Assembly (NCBI RefSeq): GCF_000821065.1
Contig: NZ_CDGG01000001.1
Coordinates: forward strand, 1,798,001-1,862,000
Source: Oceanobacillus oncorhynchi
GTDB taxonomy: Bacteria > Bacillota > Bacilli > Bacillales > Amphibacillaceae
DNA length: 64,000 nucleotides
Reading direction: 5' to 3'
A program made the translations under genes and the position numbers. Under the pieces are notes generated by a model. It was not told the origin of the DNA. It saw only the letters and a program-made list of their open reading frames with translations, and did no database searches. This document shows positions 52,625-61,387 of the stretch, in pieces. The stretch's first letter is position 1; each line of letters begins with the position of its first letter.

Positions 52625-52831
52625 ATGGCTAACGAAACAATTCAAGTTCAAGGTATGTCTTGTCAGCACTGCGTGAGTTCTGTTGAAGGAGCGGTAGGCG
52701 GTCTGGATGGCGTAGATACAGTGAACGTTCATCTTCAGGAAGGTAAAGTGGATGTTGCCTTTGATGAAGGGAAAGTTAAGCTGGACGATATTACAGAAGC
52801 AATTGAAGATCAAGGTTATGATGTTGTTTAA
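52625..52831 (+). CDS. copZ: Copper chaperone CopZ
   Basis: This 68-residue HMA-domain protein has the Cu(I) site GMSCQHC with Cys13 and Cys16, and normal ferredoxin-like beta-alpha-beta order. It carries Cu(I) to CopA. AAGGGAGG precedes the ATG, and the CsoR-like operator is upstream. Confidence 0.95.
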   Translation: MANETIQVQGMSCQHCVSSVEGAVGGLDGVDTVNVHLQEGKVDVAFDEGKVKLDDITEAIEDQGYDVV

Positions 52832-52865
52832 ATAGGAACACATCTTGTCTAGATATTTTAATAAA

Positions 52866-52900
52866 GGTCGTGCGAGAGATTCCGCACGATCTCCTTTTTA
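52866..52900 (+). terminator. Terminator-like hairpin between copZ and copA
   Basis: AGGTCGTGCG and CGCACGATCT are inverted arms (one G-T wobble), then CCTTTTTAAA. It would give more copZ than copA message. Confidence 0.78.
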
Positions 52901-52908
52901 AAGGATTA

Positions 52909-52927
52909 CATACCCTGTATAGGTATG
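52909..52927 (+). promoter_or_regulatory. Second CsoR-like site before copA
   Basis: CATACC-CTGTATA-GGTATG is a perfect 6-bp-arm palindrome resembling the copZ operator. It lies between the hairpin and the copA ribosome binding site (GGGAGGCGG). Confidence 0.6.
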
Positions 52928-52940
52928 GGAGGCGGTTTGG

Positions 52941-55367
52941 ATGGAAGCTAAAAAAGAAGTCACATTGCCTATTGAAGGAATGACCTGTGCGGCTTGTGCT
53001 ACCCGAATTGAAAAAGGCTTGAAGCGGGTAGATGGTGTAGAAGATGCTAATGTTAATTTTGCAATCGAAAAATCGACGATTCACTATAATCCAGAGCAGA
53101 CATCGGTAGCGGATTTTGAGAAGAAAATCGAGCAGCTGGGCTATCATGTCCAGCATGAAAAGCAGACCTTTGATGTTGAGGGAATGACGTGTGCAGCATG
53201 TGCGAATCGGATTGAGAAACGTTTAAACAAAATGGATGGCGTGACAGAAGCCAATGTCAATTTCGCATTGGAAAATGTGGCGGTTGAATATAATGAAAAT
53301 CAAGTAACATCCCAGGATATGATGGAGGTAGTGAAGAAACTAGGGTATGCTCTTAAACCCCAGGTATCTAAGGAAGAGACGTCAAACCGGAAAGAAGAGG
53401 AAATTCGTCATCAGACCGGAAAATTTATCTTCTCCGCTATTTTGACGCTCCCGTTGTTATGGACGATGGTGACGCATTTTTCCTTTACCTCGTTTATTTA
53501 TTCACCGGATATGCTGATGAATCCATGGGTACAATTAGCGCTGGCAACGCCCGTGCAGTTTATTGCAGGGAAGCAGTTTTATATAGGGGCTTATAAAGCA
53601 CTAAGAAATAAAAGCGCGAATATGGATGTACTCGTTGCTCTAGGAACATCGGTAGCCTATCTCTATAGTATTTTTCTCGGAATAGAGTGGCAGATACAAG
53701 GCGCAGCCGGCATGCCTGAACTTTATTTCGAAGCTGCTGCGGTGATTATTACGTTAGTTCTGCTTGGGAAATTATTCGAGGTACGTGCGAAGGGACGCAC
53801 TGGTCAGGCGATTAAAAAGCTGTTAGATATGCAGGCGAAAACAGCCCGTGTTATCCGTGACGGGGAAGAGTTGGAAATTGCCATAGAAGAAGTAGCTGTC
53901 GGCGATCAGGTTATCGTCCGTCCAGGAGAGAAAATACCGGTTGATGGCGCGATTGTCAAAGGCAAATCAGCTGTAGATGAGTCAATGATTACCGGTGAAA
54001 GTATTCCGATTGATAAAAATATCGGGGATACGGCGATTGGTTCCACCATCAATAAAAATGGCATGCTGACAATTGAAGCAACGAAAATTGGAAAGGATAC
54101 CGCACTTGCGCAAATTGTAAAAGTTGTCGAGGAAGCGCAGGGAAGCAAGGCAGATATTCAGCGGGTAGCAGACCGTGTATCTGGAATCTTTGTTCCTGTG
54201 GTTGTCAGTATTGCGATTGTGACATTCCTTGTCTGGTACTTCTTGGTTGCTCCAGGAGATTTACGTGCAGCTTTAGTTCCTGCAATTACTGTCCTGGTTA
54301 TTGCTTGTCCCTGTGCACTTGGGCTTGCAACGCCGACATCGGTTATGGCCGGCTCAGGCAGAGCTGCGGAATTAGGTGTTCTGTTTAAAGGCGGAGAGTA
54401 TCTAGAAAATACACGTTTGATTGAAACAATTGTGCTGGATAAAACGGGAACCGTCACCAAAGGAGAGCCTGCTTTGACAGATGTTGTTCCTCAAGGAGAT
54501 ATTATCAAGGAAGAGCTGTTAAAAATGGCTGCTTCTGCTGAGAAGCATTCAGAGCATCCGCTCGCAGAAGCCATTGTTAAAGGCGCCGATGAACAGGATA
54601 TTGATTTAATCGAAACGACCGACTTTGAATCGGTACCCGGAGCAGGTATTCAAGTAACCTGGGAGGGAGAACCTCTCCATATTGGTACAAGAAAATTGAT
54701 GAAGCAGCAAAATATCGAAATTGATTCCATCGAAGAAAAAATGATAGAGCTTGAAGCTGCAGGAAAAACGGCAATGCTTATCGGTTATAGAGGTGCACTG
54801 GCAGGAATGGTTGCTGTTGCTGATACGGTGAAAGAAACATCAAAAGAAGCGATTGAACGTTTGCATGAACAAAACTTGGAAGTTATTCTGCTTACAGGAG
54901 ATAACGAAAGAACAGCGCAGGCCATTGCCAAAGAGGTTGGTGTCGACCGTGTCATTGCAGAGGTCTTGCCAGATCAAAAAGCAGATGAAATTAAACGTCT
55001 GCAGCAGGAAGGCAAAAAAGTAGCGATGGTAGGCGACGGCATTAACGATGCCCCCGCTCTGGCAATTGCCGATATTGGAATGGCAATTGGTACAGGAACC
55101 GATGTCGCCATAGAAGCAGCAGATGTGACGCTAATGCGCGGTGATTTACACAGTGTGGCTGACAGTATTGAGCTAAGCGCCAAAACAATGCGGAATATCA
55201 AGCAAAATCTATTTTTCGCCTTTGCCTATAATTCTGCATCTATTCCAGTTGCTGCGATTGGACTGTTAGCCCCATGGGTTGCTGGCGCAGCGATGGCGTG
55301 CAGCTCCGTATCCGTCGTGCTCAATGCACTCAGACTTCAGCGCTTGAAGCTGAAAAGGGAGGCGTAA
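52941..55367 (+). CDS. copA: Copper-exporting P1B-type ATPase CopA
   Basis: This 808-residue protein has two N-terminal HMA domains, each with GMTCAAC, eight transmembrane helices, the CPC ion motif (VIACPCALGLATP), the DKTGT phosphorylation site, the SEHPLAEAI HP motif and GDGINDAP. It exports Cu(I) from the cytoplasm using ATP. ATG 52941 with GGGAGGCGG upstream. The following small ORF starts four bases after its stop. Confidence 0.97.
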   Translation: MEAKKEVTLPIEGMTCAACATRIEKGLKRVDGVEDANVNFAIEKSTIHYNPEQTSVADFEKKIEQLGYHVQHEKQTFDVEGMTCAACANRIEKRLNKMDGVTEANVNFALENVAVEYNENQVTSQDMMEVVKKLGYALKPQVSKEETSNRKEEEIRHQTGKFIFSAILTLPLLWTMVTHFSFTSFIYSPDMLMNPWVQLALATPVQFIAGKQFYIGAYKALRNKSANMDVLVALGTSVAYLYSIFLGIEWQIQGAAGMPELYFEAAAVIITLVLLGKLFEVRAKGRTGQAIKKLLDMQAKTARVIRDGEELEIAIEEVAVGDQVIVRPGEKIPVDGAIVKGKSAVDESMITGESIPIDKNIGDTAIGSTINKNGMLTIEATKIGKDTALAQIVKVVEEAQGSKADIQRVADRVSGIFVPVVVSIAIVTFLVWYFLVAPGDLRAALVPAITVLVIACPCALGLATPTSVMAGSGRAAELGVLFKGGEYLENTRLIETIVLDKTGTVTKGEPALTDVVPQGDIIKEELLKMAASAEKHSEHPLAEAIVKGADEQDIDLIETTDFESVPGAGIQVTWEGEPLHIGTRKLMKQQNIEIDSIEEKMIELEAAGKTAMLIGYRGALAGMVAVADTVKETSKEAIERLHEQNLEVILLTGDNERTAQAIAKEVGVDRVIAEVLPDQKADEIKRLQQEGKKVAMVGDGINDAPALAIADIGMAIGTGTDVAIEAADVTLMRGDLHSVADSIELSAKTMRNIKQNLFFAFAYNSASIPVAAIGLLAPWVAGAAMACSSVSVVLNALRLQRLKLKREA

Positions 55368-55370
55368 TCG

Positions 55371-55535
55371 ATGGCGATTAAAAAATGGGTAAGTATCGGG
55401 ATTATTTATGTATGTGCTGTAGTTATTGCATATGGTGTGATCACAGGGGATAATCCATTTGAAAGCAATGATTTAGAACCTCATGATCATGCAGCAGCAC
55501 AAGTTGTAGAAGTAAATTCAACTGATTTTATATAG
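55371..55535 (+). CDS. 54-residue membrane protein in the copper operon
   Basis: The ORF starts three bases after the copA stop with GGGAGG eight bases upstream, and runs to TAG at 55533-55535. One hydrophobic helix (about residues 7-25) is followed by a soluble tail with two histidines in EPHDH (His38, His40) and ending STDFI. A strong terminator follows 8 bases later, so it is the last gene of the copper operon. I do not recognise a family; the His pair next to the membrane suggests a metal-related accessory role, unproven. Confidence 0.72.
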   Translation: MAIKKWVSIGIIYVCAVVIAYGVITGDNPFESNDLEPHDHAAAQVVEVNSTDFI

Positions 55536-55543
55536 AAATAGAT

Positions 55544-55585
55544 AACAGCCTGTATTCTTTTATCGAGAATACAGGCTGTTTTTTA
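55544..55585. terminator. Strong terminator after the copper operon, bidirectional
   Basis: AACAGCCTGTATTCT (55544-55558) pairs perfectly with 55566-55580, then TTTTTATT. Confidence 0.92.
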
Positions 55586-56455
55586 TTAGGAAGATGTCCA
55601 GCTTCCTCCGTTAATATGAATAGCTTGTCCAGTCATATAAGAAGCTTCCTTGGAGGCAAGCATCACATAAGGCCAAGCATGCTCTGATGGCTGACCGGGC
55701 CGTCCCATTAAAGAATCTTGTCCAAATTGTTCCACTTTCTTTTCGTCAAATGAAGATGGAATCAACGGTGTCCATACAGGTCCAGGAGCGACGGTATTCG
55801 CTCGAATTCCTTTTTTAGCAAGACTTTGTGCAATACTTCTAGTGAAAGCAGTAATCGCCCCTTTGGTTGCCGAATAGTCCATTAATGTAGCATTTCCTTT
55901 ATAGGCATTGATGGAAGAGGTATTAATGATTGAATCTCCTTGTCCCATATGCGGAACAGCTGCTTTCGTCAGATAAAATTGCGAGAAGAAATTCACGCGG
56001 AATACTTCTTCAAACTGTTCAGAAGGAATATCTTCTACATTTTCCTGGTCAAATTGGATGGCAGCATTATTGACTAAAATATTGATGCCGCCAAATGCTT
56101 CTACTGTTTTTTGGACTAAATCAATACAATGAGCTTCTTCTTTGATATCTCCAGGAAGAAGGAGACATTGGACGCCCTCTGCTTCGACTAGCTTTTTCGT
56201 TTCCTCTGCATCTCCGTGCTCATCTAAATGAGAGATGGCAACATTTGCTCCCTCTTTCGCGTATAAAATAGCAACAGCACGGCCAATTCCGCTGTCACCG
56301 CCGGTGATCAGCGCATGTTTTCCTCTTAGTTTATCTGTACCTGTATAATCTGTTGGCTGATGCGGGAGCGGGTTCATTTTCGATTCAATTCCCGGCTGCT
56401 TATCTTGTGTTTGTCTTGGTGTACTGCCTTTTTGCATTTCTGTCGGTTTCATCAT
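55586..56455 (-). CDS. SDR-family oxidoreductase, general-stress type
   Basis: This 289-residue protein has a proline- and glutamine-rich N-terminal extension (MMKPTEMQKGSTPRQTQ...), then the SDR cofactor motif TGGDSGIGRAVA, NNAA, the catalytic Ser and YSATKGA (Tyr-x3-Lys). It resembles B. subtilis YdaD/YhdF/YhxC-type SDRs that are often SigB-controlled. Start 56455 after GGGAGGAACGT. NAD(P)H-linked aldehyde or ketone reduction is the expected activity. Confidence 0.88.
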   Translation of the reverse strand: MMKPTEMQKGSTPRQTQDKQPGIESKMNPLPHQPTDYTGTDKLRGKHALITGGDSGIGRAVAILYAKEGANVAISHLDEHGDAEETKKLVEAEGVQCLLLPGDIKEEAHCIDLVQKTVEAFGGINILVNNAAIQFDQENVEDIPSEQFEEVFRVNFFSQFYLTKAAVPHMGQGDSIINTSSINAYKGNATLMDYSATKGAITAFTRSIAQSLAKKGIRANTVAPGPVWTPLIPSSFDEKKVEQFGQDSLMGRPGQPSEHAWPYVMLASKEASYMTGQAIHINGGSWTSS

Positions 56456-56792
56456 ACGTTCCTCCCTTTTTTCAGTTTCCAAGTATGTATCAACATTTTT
56501 CCACTTACGAGCGTTTTATAAACCTTTTAATTTGAAAGGCATATCAAAGAGATGAATAGAAGCTGCAAGTTTTTAAAATTTTAATTGTATCAAATTAGAA
56601 GAGAGCTGATTCTAGAGAGCGCGGAGCAGGAGTATTCTTTTCTCTTTAACTCATATCATCTTTTATACAATCAAAGCTCTTCGTGATAGCACTATATGAT
56701 GATGTAATACATTTCATAAATATAAAATATTAAATTCTATATTTATAGAATATGTGTTAAACTAAAATAAATAACATACGAGGAGTGATCAA
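56456..56792. promoter_or_regulatory. 337-base intergenic region with ArsR-type palindrome
   Basis: No gene is supported. ATTCTATA (56734-56741) and TATAGAAT (56744-56751) form a perfect 18-bp palindrome with a TT centre, 42 bases before the GTG of the ArsR-type regulator gene. This position and symmetry suit an autoregulatory operator. Confidence 0.65.
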
Positions 56793-57836
56793 GTGGATGT
56801 TCTGCAAACAACAAGCAGAGAAAGAGAAACGTATCAAGTCAAGCTCCATTATTCTATTTTGTGGGAATGTGCGTTAGGAATTGCGGCAATAACAAATACC
56901 CGGCTGCTGGATACATTAGATAAGCCTAAAGAATATTGGATGCAGATAAGAGAATCTATTTCCGCAGCGTTATCGGAGGAATTGGAATTTGTTGAAAAAA
57001 ATAATACGTGGAAAGCATTGCTCCAAATACTTCATCAGCAGGAATTTTCAAGTCTAGAAACGTTCGAGCAATATGTACAAGGTTTAACAGATACAGAGCT
57101 GAAGTTTATCTGCCTGCCTTTTGTCGGAGGTCATTATCAGACCGACCGGGAGCAGGCTGCGCAAGGAGAGACAAAGGCAGTCAAAGAGCTGATGCGTGTT
57201 ACAGAACATAACCCGTTCTTTCCAGCATATATCGAATTTATCAGTACCTGTGAAGCGGAATCTTTAAAAAAGCATCTGACAAAGGTAATGAACAGCTGGT
57301 ATCAAGAAGTAGGGAAGGAGAAACAGCAGGAAACCGAAGCAATTTTAGAAAAGGATTATCAATCAAAAAAAGAGAGGCAGCAGAAAGTGTCTTCGGAGGA
57401 ACTAGTGCAATGGGCGACCGGCGGGGTGACTTATATACCTGAACCCAGTGTCCACACCGTCTTATTGATTCCTCAATATATTTATCGTCCGTGGAATATT
57501 GAAGCAGATATCGAAGGAACCAAAGTATTTTATTATCCGGTTGCGAATGAAAGTGTGTCTCCAAGCGATCGGTATATGCCTGATTATTTTCTCGTTCAGA
57601 AATATAAAGCATTAGGTGACGAGGTACGCTTGAAAATGGTTAAATTATTATCTGAACATCCAAGGACGCTGCAGGATATGACAGAAAGACTAGATATCGG
57701 GAAATCGACGATTCACCATCATTTAAAAATATTAAGAGCAGCAAAAATCGTAGAAATACGCGATTCCAAATATTGCTTGAAAAAGAATGTATTTTCCCTT
57801 TTAGCGAAAGAATTTGACTGGTATCTGGAAAAATGA
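56793..57836 (+). CDS. ArsR-type HTH regulator with N-terminal DUF5937-like domain
   Basis: The 347-residue protein has a large helical N-terminal region (about 1-265) and a C-terminal winged HTH (YKALGDEVRLKMVKLLSEHPRTLQDMTERLDIGKSTIHHHLKILRAAKIVEIRDSK). GTG start with GAGGAG upstream. Such long ArsR-type repressors usually control an adjacent transporter, here the MFS gene that overlaps its stop by four bases. The ligand is unknown. Confidence 0.85.
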   Translation: MDVLQTTSRERETYQVKLHYSILWECALGIAAITNTRLLDTLDKPKEYWMQIRESISAALSEELEFVEKNNTWKALLQILHQQEFSSLETFEQYVQGLTDTELKFICLPFVGGHYQTDREQAAQGETKAVKELMRVTEHNPFFPAYIEFISTCEAESLKKHLTKVMNSWYQEVGKEKQQETEAILEKDYQSKKERQQKVSSEELVQWATGGVTYIPEPSVHTVLLIPQYIYRPWNIEADIEGTKVFYYPVANESVSPSDRYMPDYFLVQKYKALGDEVRLKMVKLLSEHPRTLQDMTERLDIGKSTIHHHLKILRAAKIVEIRDSKYCLKKNVFSLLAKEFDWYLEK

Positions 57837-59074
57837 AGGGGATAAAGCAGAAGGAAATGTCCATTTTTAAGAATAGATCTTTTCTGTCCATATGGATTGG
57901 CAATGGAATTTCAGAGCTGGGCGGTGCTTTTGGAACCTTTTGTAACTCCATTTTGATTTATCAATTAACCGGCTCGACCCTCGCCCTTGGGAGTATGTGG
58001 CTGTTATATTTTATCCCTTCTTTGGTGCTCCAATTATTTATCGGTCCGTTTATTGACCGCTGGAGCCGCAAGTGGATATTGATATTCTCCCAGATGGCAA
58101 GAGGCTTTGTCTTTCTTGTGCCGCTGTTTGCTTTATGGACAGATTCGCTTTTGCCATGGCATGTCTATTTCGTGCAGATTATCATTGGCTTAATTACACC
58201 GCTGTATGTTCCGGCAAATCAGGCAATCACGCCTTCCATCGTGGCAAAGGGGCAATTGGAAACAGCGAACGCCTATCTGGAAGGAACAGCACGGCTCATG
58301 ACCTTTACCGCTCCTTTTTTAGGGGGAGTCGTGATTGAATATCTGGGTGTCTTGCCTACGATGGTTCTAGTAAGTACATTGCTTTTGTTAAGCGGTTTCA
58401 CGTTGCTTTTTATCCAAGAGACGAGAATCCAGCAAAAAACAAGAGCGCCGTGGATAAAGGAATTTACAGAGGGTATCACTTACTTTTTTAGAAAACGGGT
58501 GATTGTCTGGTTAGGAATATTTCTTGGCTTTGTCCAATTTGGTGTTGGGGTGACAATGGTTACGACGCTTCCTTATATAACAGAGGAGTTATCTGGAAGC
58601 TACGCAGCATACGGTTATTTTATGGCCGGTTTTCCTGTTGGTTTTATCTTAGGTTCTATTTTGGTTGGTAAGATAAAGTATAAAAGCCGGAGAAAACTCA
58701 TGCTCGGCGCTTTGTTTATCGGCGGGCTGACCTTTGTATTTCTATTTTTTAATACAAGCATTCTATTGGGGATTCTGACAGAGGTAATTGGCGGAGTAGC
58801 TATGGCTGTTTTCGCGATACATAATACGACAATCTGCCAAAAAATCATCCCGCATCATTTAATGGGGAAAATATTCTCTGTGAGGCTGTTAATTATTCTA
58901 TGTATGATGCCATTAGGTGTCCTGGCCGGTGGTTACTTAAGTGACATGTGGGGCGTCCGGCCATTATATTTATTGATAGGGATGGTGATAAGCACCACTT
59001 CTTTATTGGGAATCTTGCTTCCATATTTTAAATTTATAGATGAAGATGCAGACAAAGAAAAAGAAGCTGTATGA
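57833..59074 (+). CDS. MFS transporter
   Basis: This 413-residue protein has 12 predicted helices with MFS loops (DRWSRKWIL, and GKIKYKSRRKLM). It overlaps the regulator gene by ATGA and is probably co-transcribed and repressed by it. Efflux of a drug-like compound is likely. Confidence 0.87.
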   Translation: MKGIKQKEMSIFKNRSFLSIWIGNGISELGGAFGTFCNSILIYQLTGSTLALGSMWLLYFIPSLVLQLFIGPFIDRWSRKWILIFSQMARGFVFLVPLFALWTDSLLPWHVYFVQIIIGLITPLYVPANQAITPSIVAKGQLETANAYLEGTARLMTFTAPFLGGVVIEYLGVLPTMVLVSTLLLLSGFTLLFIQETRIQQKTRAPWIKEFTEGITYFFRKRVIVWLGIFLGFVQFGVGVTMVTTLPYITEELSGSYAAYGYFMAGFPVGFILGSILVGKIKYKSRRKLMLGALFIGGLTFVFLFFNTSILLGILTEVIGGVAMAVFAIHNTTICQKIIPHHLMGKIFSVRLLIILCMMPLGVLAGGYLSDMWGVRPLYLLIGMVISTTSLLGILLPYFKFIDEDADKEKEAV

Positions 59075-59096
59075 AACGAGATTTTCATACAGCTTC
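59063..59096 (+). terminator. Terminator overlapping the MFS stop codon
   Basis: GAAGCTGTATGAAA (59063-59076, containing the TGA stop) pairs with 59082-59096 around CGAGA. Only CCTTCC follows, so termination may be weak. Confidence 0.65.
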
Positions 59097-59140
59097 CTTC
59101 CATTACTGTATGCTCTTCCTTCATTATTAGCTGGAATGCT

Positions 59141-60292
59141 TTACAGTTCGCGTATCGACTTATCCGCTAATTGCATCACCGTCATATCATCCATCGGCGG
59201 ATTATGCAATCCGGCGCGGACATCACGGTAATAGCGTTCAAAATTATTTTTCAGCTTGAGGCTTTGCGCGCCGGCAACACGCATGGCAAGGTCTACACCT
59301 TGAACGGCTTTATTGGTGACAGACAGCTTGACTGCTCCTAATTCCGGGCCCATTGTATTTCTGGTTTCTTCATCGCCTTTATCCCACTTATCTGCAATGG
59401 CATGCAGGAAGTATTCAGATTCTAGTAAAAGAAGCTCTAAATCACCCAGTTTTTGTTTCACATTCGGCAGCTCGGAAATCGTCCCTTTGATACTGTTTGG
59501 TGAATAGCTTGTAGCAAAGGCGACAGCATCTTTTTGAGCAGCCTGTGCGATGCCGAGATAGCATGCCGGTATATGCAAGAGCCAGCCTGCTGGTTTTCTT
59601 TTCTGATTGGATATGATTTCAACGAGATCTTCTTTCTCTAAATGAACCTCTTCTAAAACGAGATCATGGCTGCCAGAACCGCGCATCGCAATCGAATCCC
59701 ATGTTTCTTCTACGTTAACACCTTCCAAATCATGCTTTACCAGGAAGTTACCGACGTCATCTGTTCCATCAATAGAAGCACTAACGACAAAGTAAGTTAA
59801 GATTGGCGATAACGTCGTAAAGGTTTTTCGTCCGGTAATCACCCAGCCACCGTCTTTTTTGACAGCAGTTGTTTCCGGTTTGCCGCCGCGCGTCGGGCTT
59901 CCAGTTGCCGGTTCTGTTGCGGCATTGTTTAATAATGCACCATTTTCAACCACGTCCTTGATTACCTTCGTATACATCTGTTCGTCCCAGGGCTTGCTTT
60001 CCCCTAAATGTTTTATGATTCCCATATGCCAGCCGATAGATAATGCAGTGGAACCGTCTGCCCGGGCAATTATTTGCTGATAGGTAAGCAGTTCATCCAG
60101 CGGAATACCCGCTCCGCCATCTTCCTTAGGTACAGTGAGTGCCGGGTAACCGATTTCTTGCAAGTCTTTAAAGTTCTCATATGGAAAAGCGCCGTCGGGA
60201 AGCTCCCGAACACGTTCACCAAAGGGCTCCACTGTTTTGGATAAAAGCTGGACCCGCTCCTCTTTTGTTTTTAGGGCTGTTATAGAACTCAT
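59141..60292 (-). CDS. ACAD-fold flavoprotein (acyl-CoA dehydrogenase / DszC-SfnB-like)
   Basis: This 383-residue protein has an acyl-CoA dehydrogenase fold: N-terminal helices, the middle beta domain (ATEPATGSPTRGG, GRKTF) and a C-terminal helical bundle (ERYYRDVRAG). True acyl-CoA dehydrogenases have a catalytic Glu near the final EG-T motif; here the equivalent stretch reads GLHNPPMDDM, without it. That is like the flavin monooxygenases DszC and SfnB of the type-2 domain. Dehydrogenase activity should not be assumed. Start 60292 after AGGAGG. Confidence 0.8.
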   Translation of the reverse strand: MSSITALKTKEERVQLLSKTVEPFGERVRELPDGAFPYENFKDLQEIGYPALTVPKEDGGAGIPLDELLTYQQIIARADGSTALSIGWHMGIIKHLGESKPWDEQMYTKVIKDVVENGALLNNAATEPATGSPTRGGKPETTAVKKDGGWVITGRKTFTTLSPILTYFVVSASIDGTDDVGNFLVKHDLEGVNVEETWDSIAMRGSGSHDLVLEEVHLEKEDLVEIISNQKRKPAGWLLHIPACYLGIAQAAQKDAVAFATSYSPNSIKGTISELPNVKQKLGDLELLLLESEYFLHAIADKWDKGDEETRNTMGPELGAVKLSVTNKAVQGVDLAMRVAGAQSLKLKNNFERYYRDVRAGLHNPPMDDMTVMQLADKSIREL

Positions 60293-60508
60293 ACCAGTAT
60301 TCCTCCTTGAAAAAGACAAAGTATATTCATCAGATTTGTTTTATTTATATTATTTCATTGTTTGCAGAATAGTTCAATTATCTTGAATGGGCCGAAATAT
60401 ATTTTGCGCCGTAAGAGGCACGGTGGAGTTATTTAAAGGGGAATGCTTAACAATTAACTAAAATGGGGTAAACTTATAGAGGAGATATAAGAACGAGGAG
60501 TGTATACG

Positions 60509-61105
60509 ATGAAACAAGATCCTAATCTAACCCCATTACCAGACGCATTTTATCAGTATCCGACCTTACAGTTAGCAGAAGAATTGCTTGGATGCATTTT
60601 AGTAAAGCAAACGGAGGAAGGAACAAGCGCTGGATATATTGTAGAAACGGAAGCATATCTGGGAAATGCTGACAGAGCAGCGCATGGATTTGGAAATCGG
60701 CGAACGAAACGGACAGAGATTCTCTATGCAGAGGCTGGAATGACCTATACGCATCTCATTCATAATCATTGCTTAATTAATGTGGTCAGTGCGGAGAAGG
60801 AAGTACCGGAAAGCGTATTAATTCGTGCAGTGGAGCCTTATACAGGAATCGATCTGATGATGGCCCGCCGTCCAGTGAAAAAATTTCAAAATCTAACAAG
60901 CGGGCCGGGCAAACTATCGCAGGCTTTAGATATTAATATGAGAGATTATGGACGGTCTCTCAAGGAGCCGCCGCTGTTTATTGCGGAAGGAAAAAAGCCG
61001 GAGAAAATAAATCGCGGTCCGCGGATTGGTATTGATAATTCTGGAGAGGCCAGAGATTATCCCTATCGCTTTTGGGTAGCCGGCAATAAATTTGTTTCTA
61101 AATAA
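60509..61105 (+). CDS. mpg: 3-methyladenine DNA glycosylase (AAG family)
   Basis: This 198-residue protein has the AAG/Mpg signature VETEAYLGNADRAAHGFGNRRTKR, with the catalytic Glu in VETEAY, then THLIHNHCLINVV and TSGPGKLSQAL. It excises alkylated purines in base-excision repair. ATG 60509 has GAGGAG upstream; the GTG at 60500 does not. Confidence 0.92.
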   Translation: MKQDPNLTPLPDAFYQYPTLQLAEELLGCILVKQTEEGTSAGYIVETEAYLGNADRAAHGFGNRRTKRTEILYAEAGMTYTHLIHNHCLINVVSAEKEVPESVLIRAVEPYTGIDLMMARRPVKKFQNLTSGPGKLSQALDINMRDYGRSLKEPPLFIAEGKKPEKINRGPRIGIDNSGEARDYPYRFWVAGNKFVSK

Positions 61106-61111
61106 CCCTTA

Positions 61112-61152
61112 AAATTCCCGTTATCATTTGTACGATAACGGGAATTTTTATG
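61112..61152 (+). terminator. Strong terminator after mpg
   Basis: AAAATTCCCGTTATC pairs with GATAACGGGAATTTT around ATTTGTAC, then T. Confidence 0.9.
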
Positions 61153-61387
61153 TAGCGGTAGCTATTAATATTAAATTCAATTTATTATAGTAAGAAAATA
61201 AAAACAGATAACCTGATAGTCTAAACAAATCTGGGAATGGATGGTTTGAGGAAAATATATACTTACATTATAATAATACTAGGTTTTGAATAGGATATGG
61301 CAGCAAATGGTAGGCTGGTCATGTTTATAATAGAGAATGTACACAGGGGAAGATTTGGTCTAAAAAATATGCAGAGGAGCATGCGGC

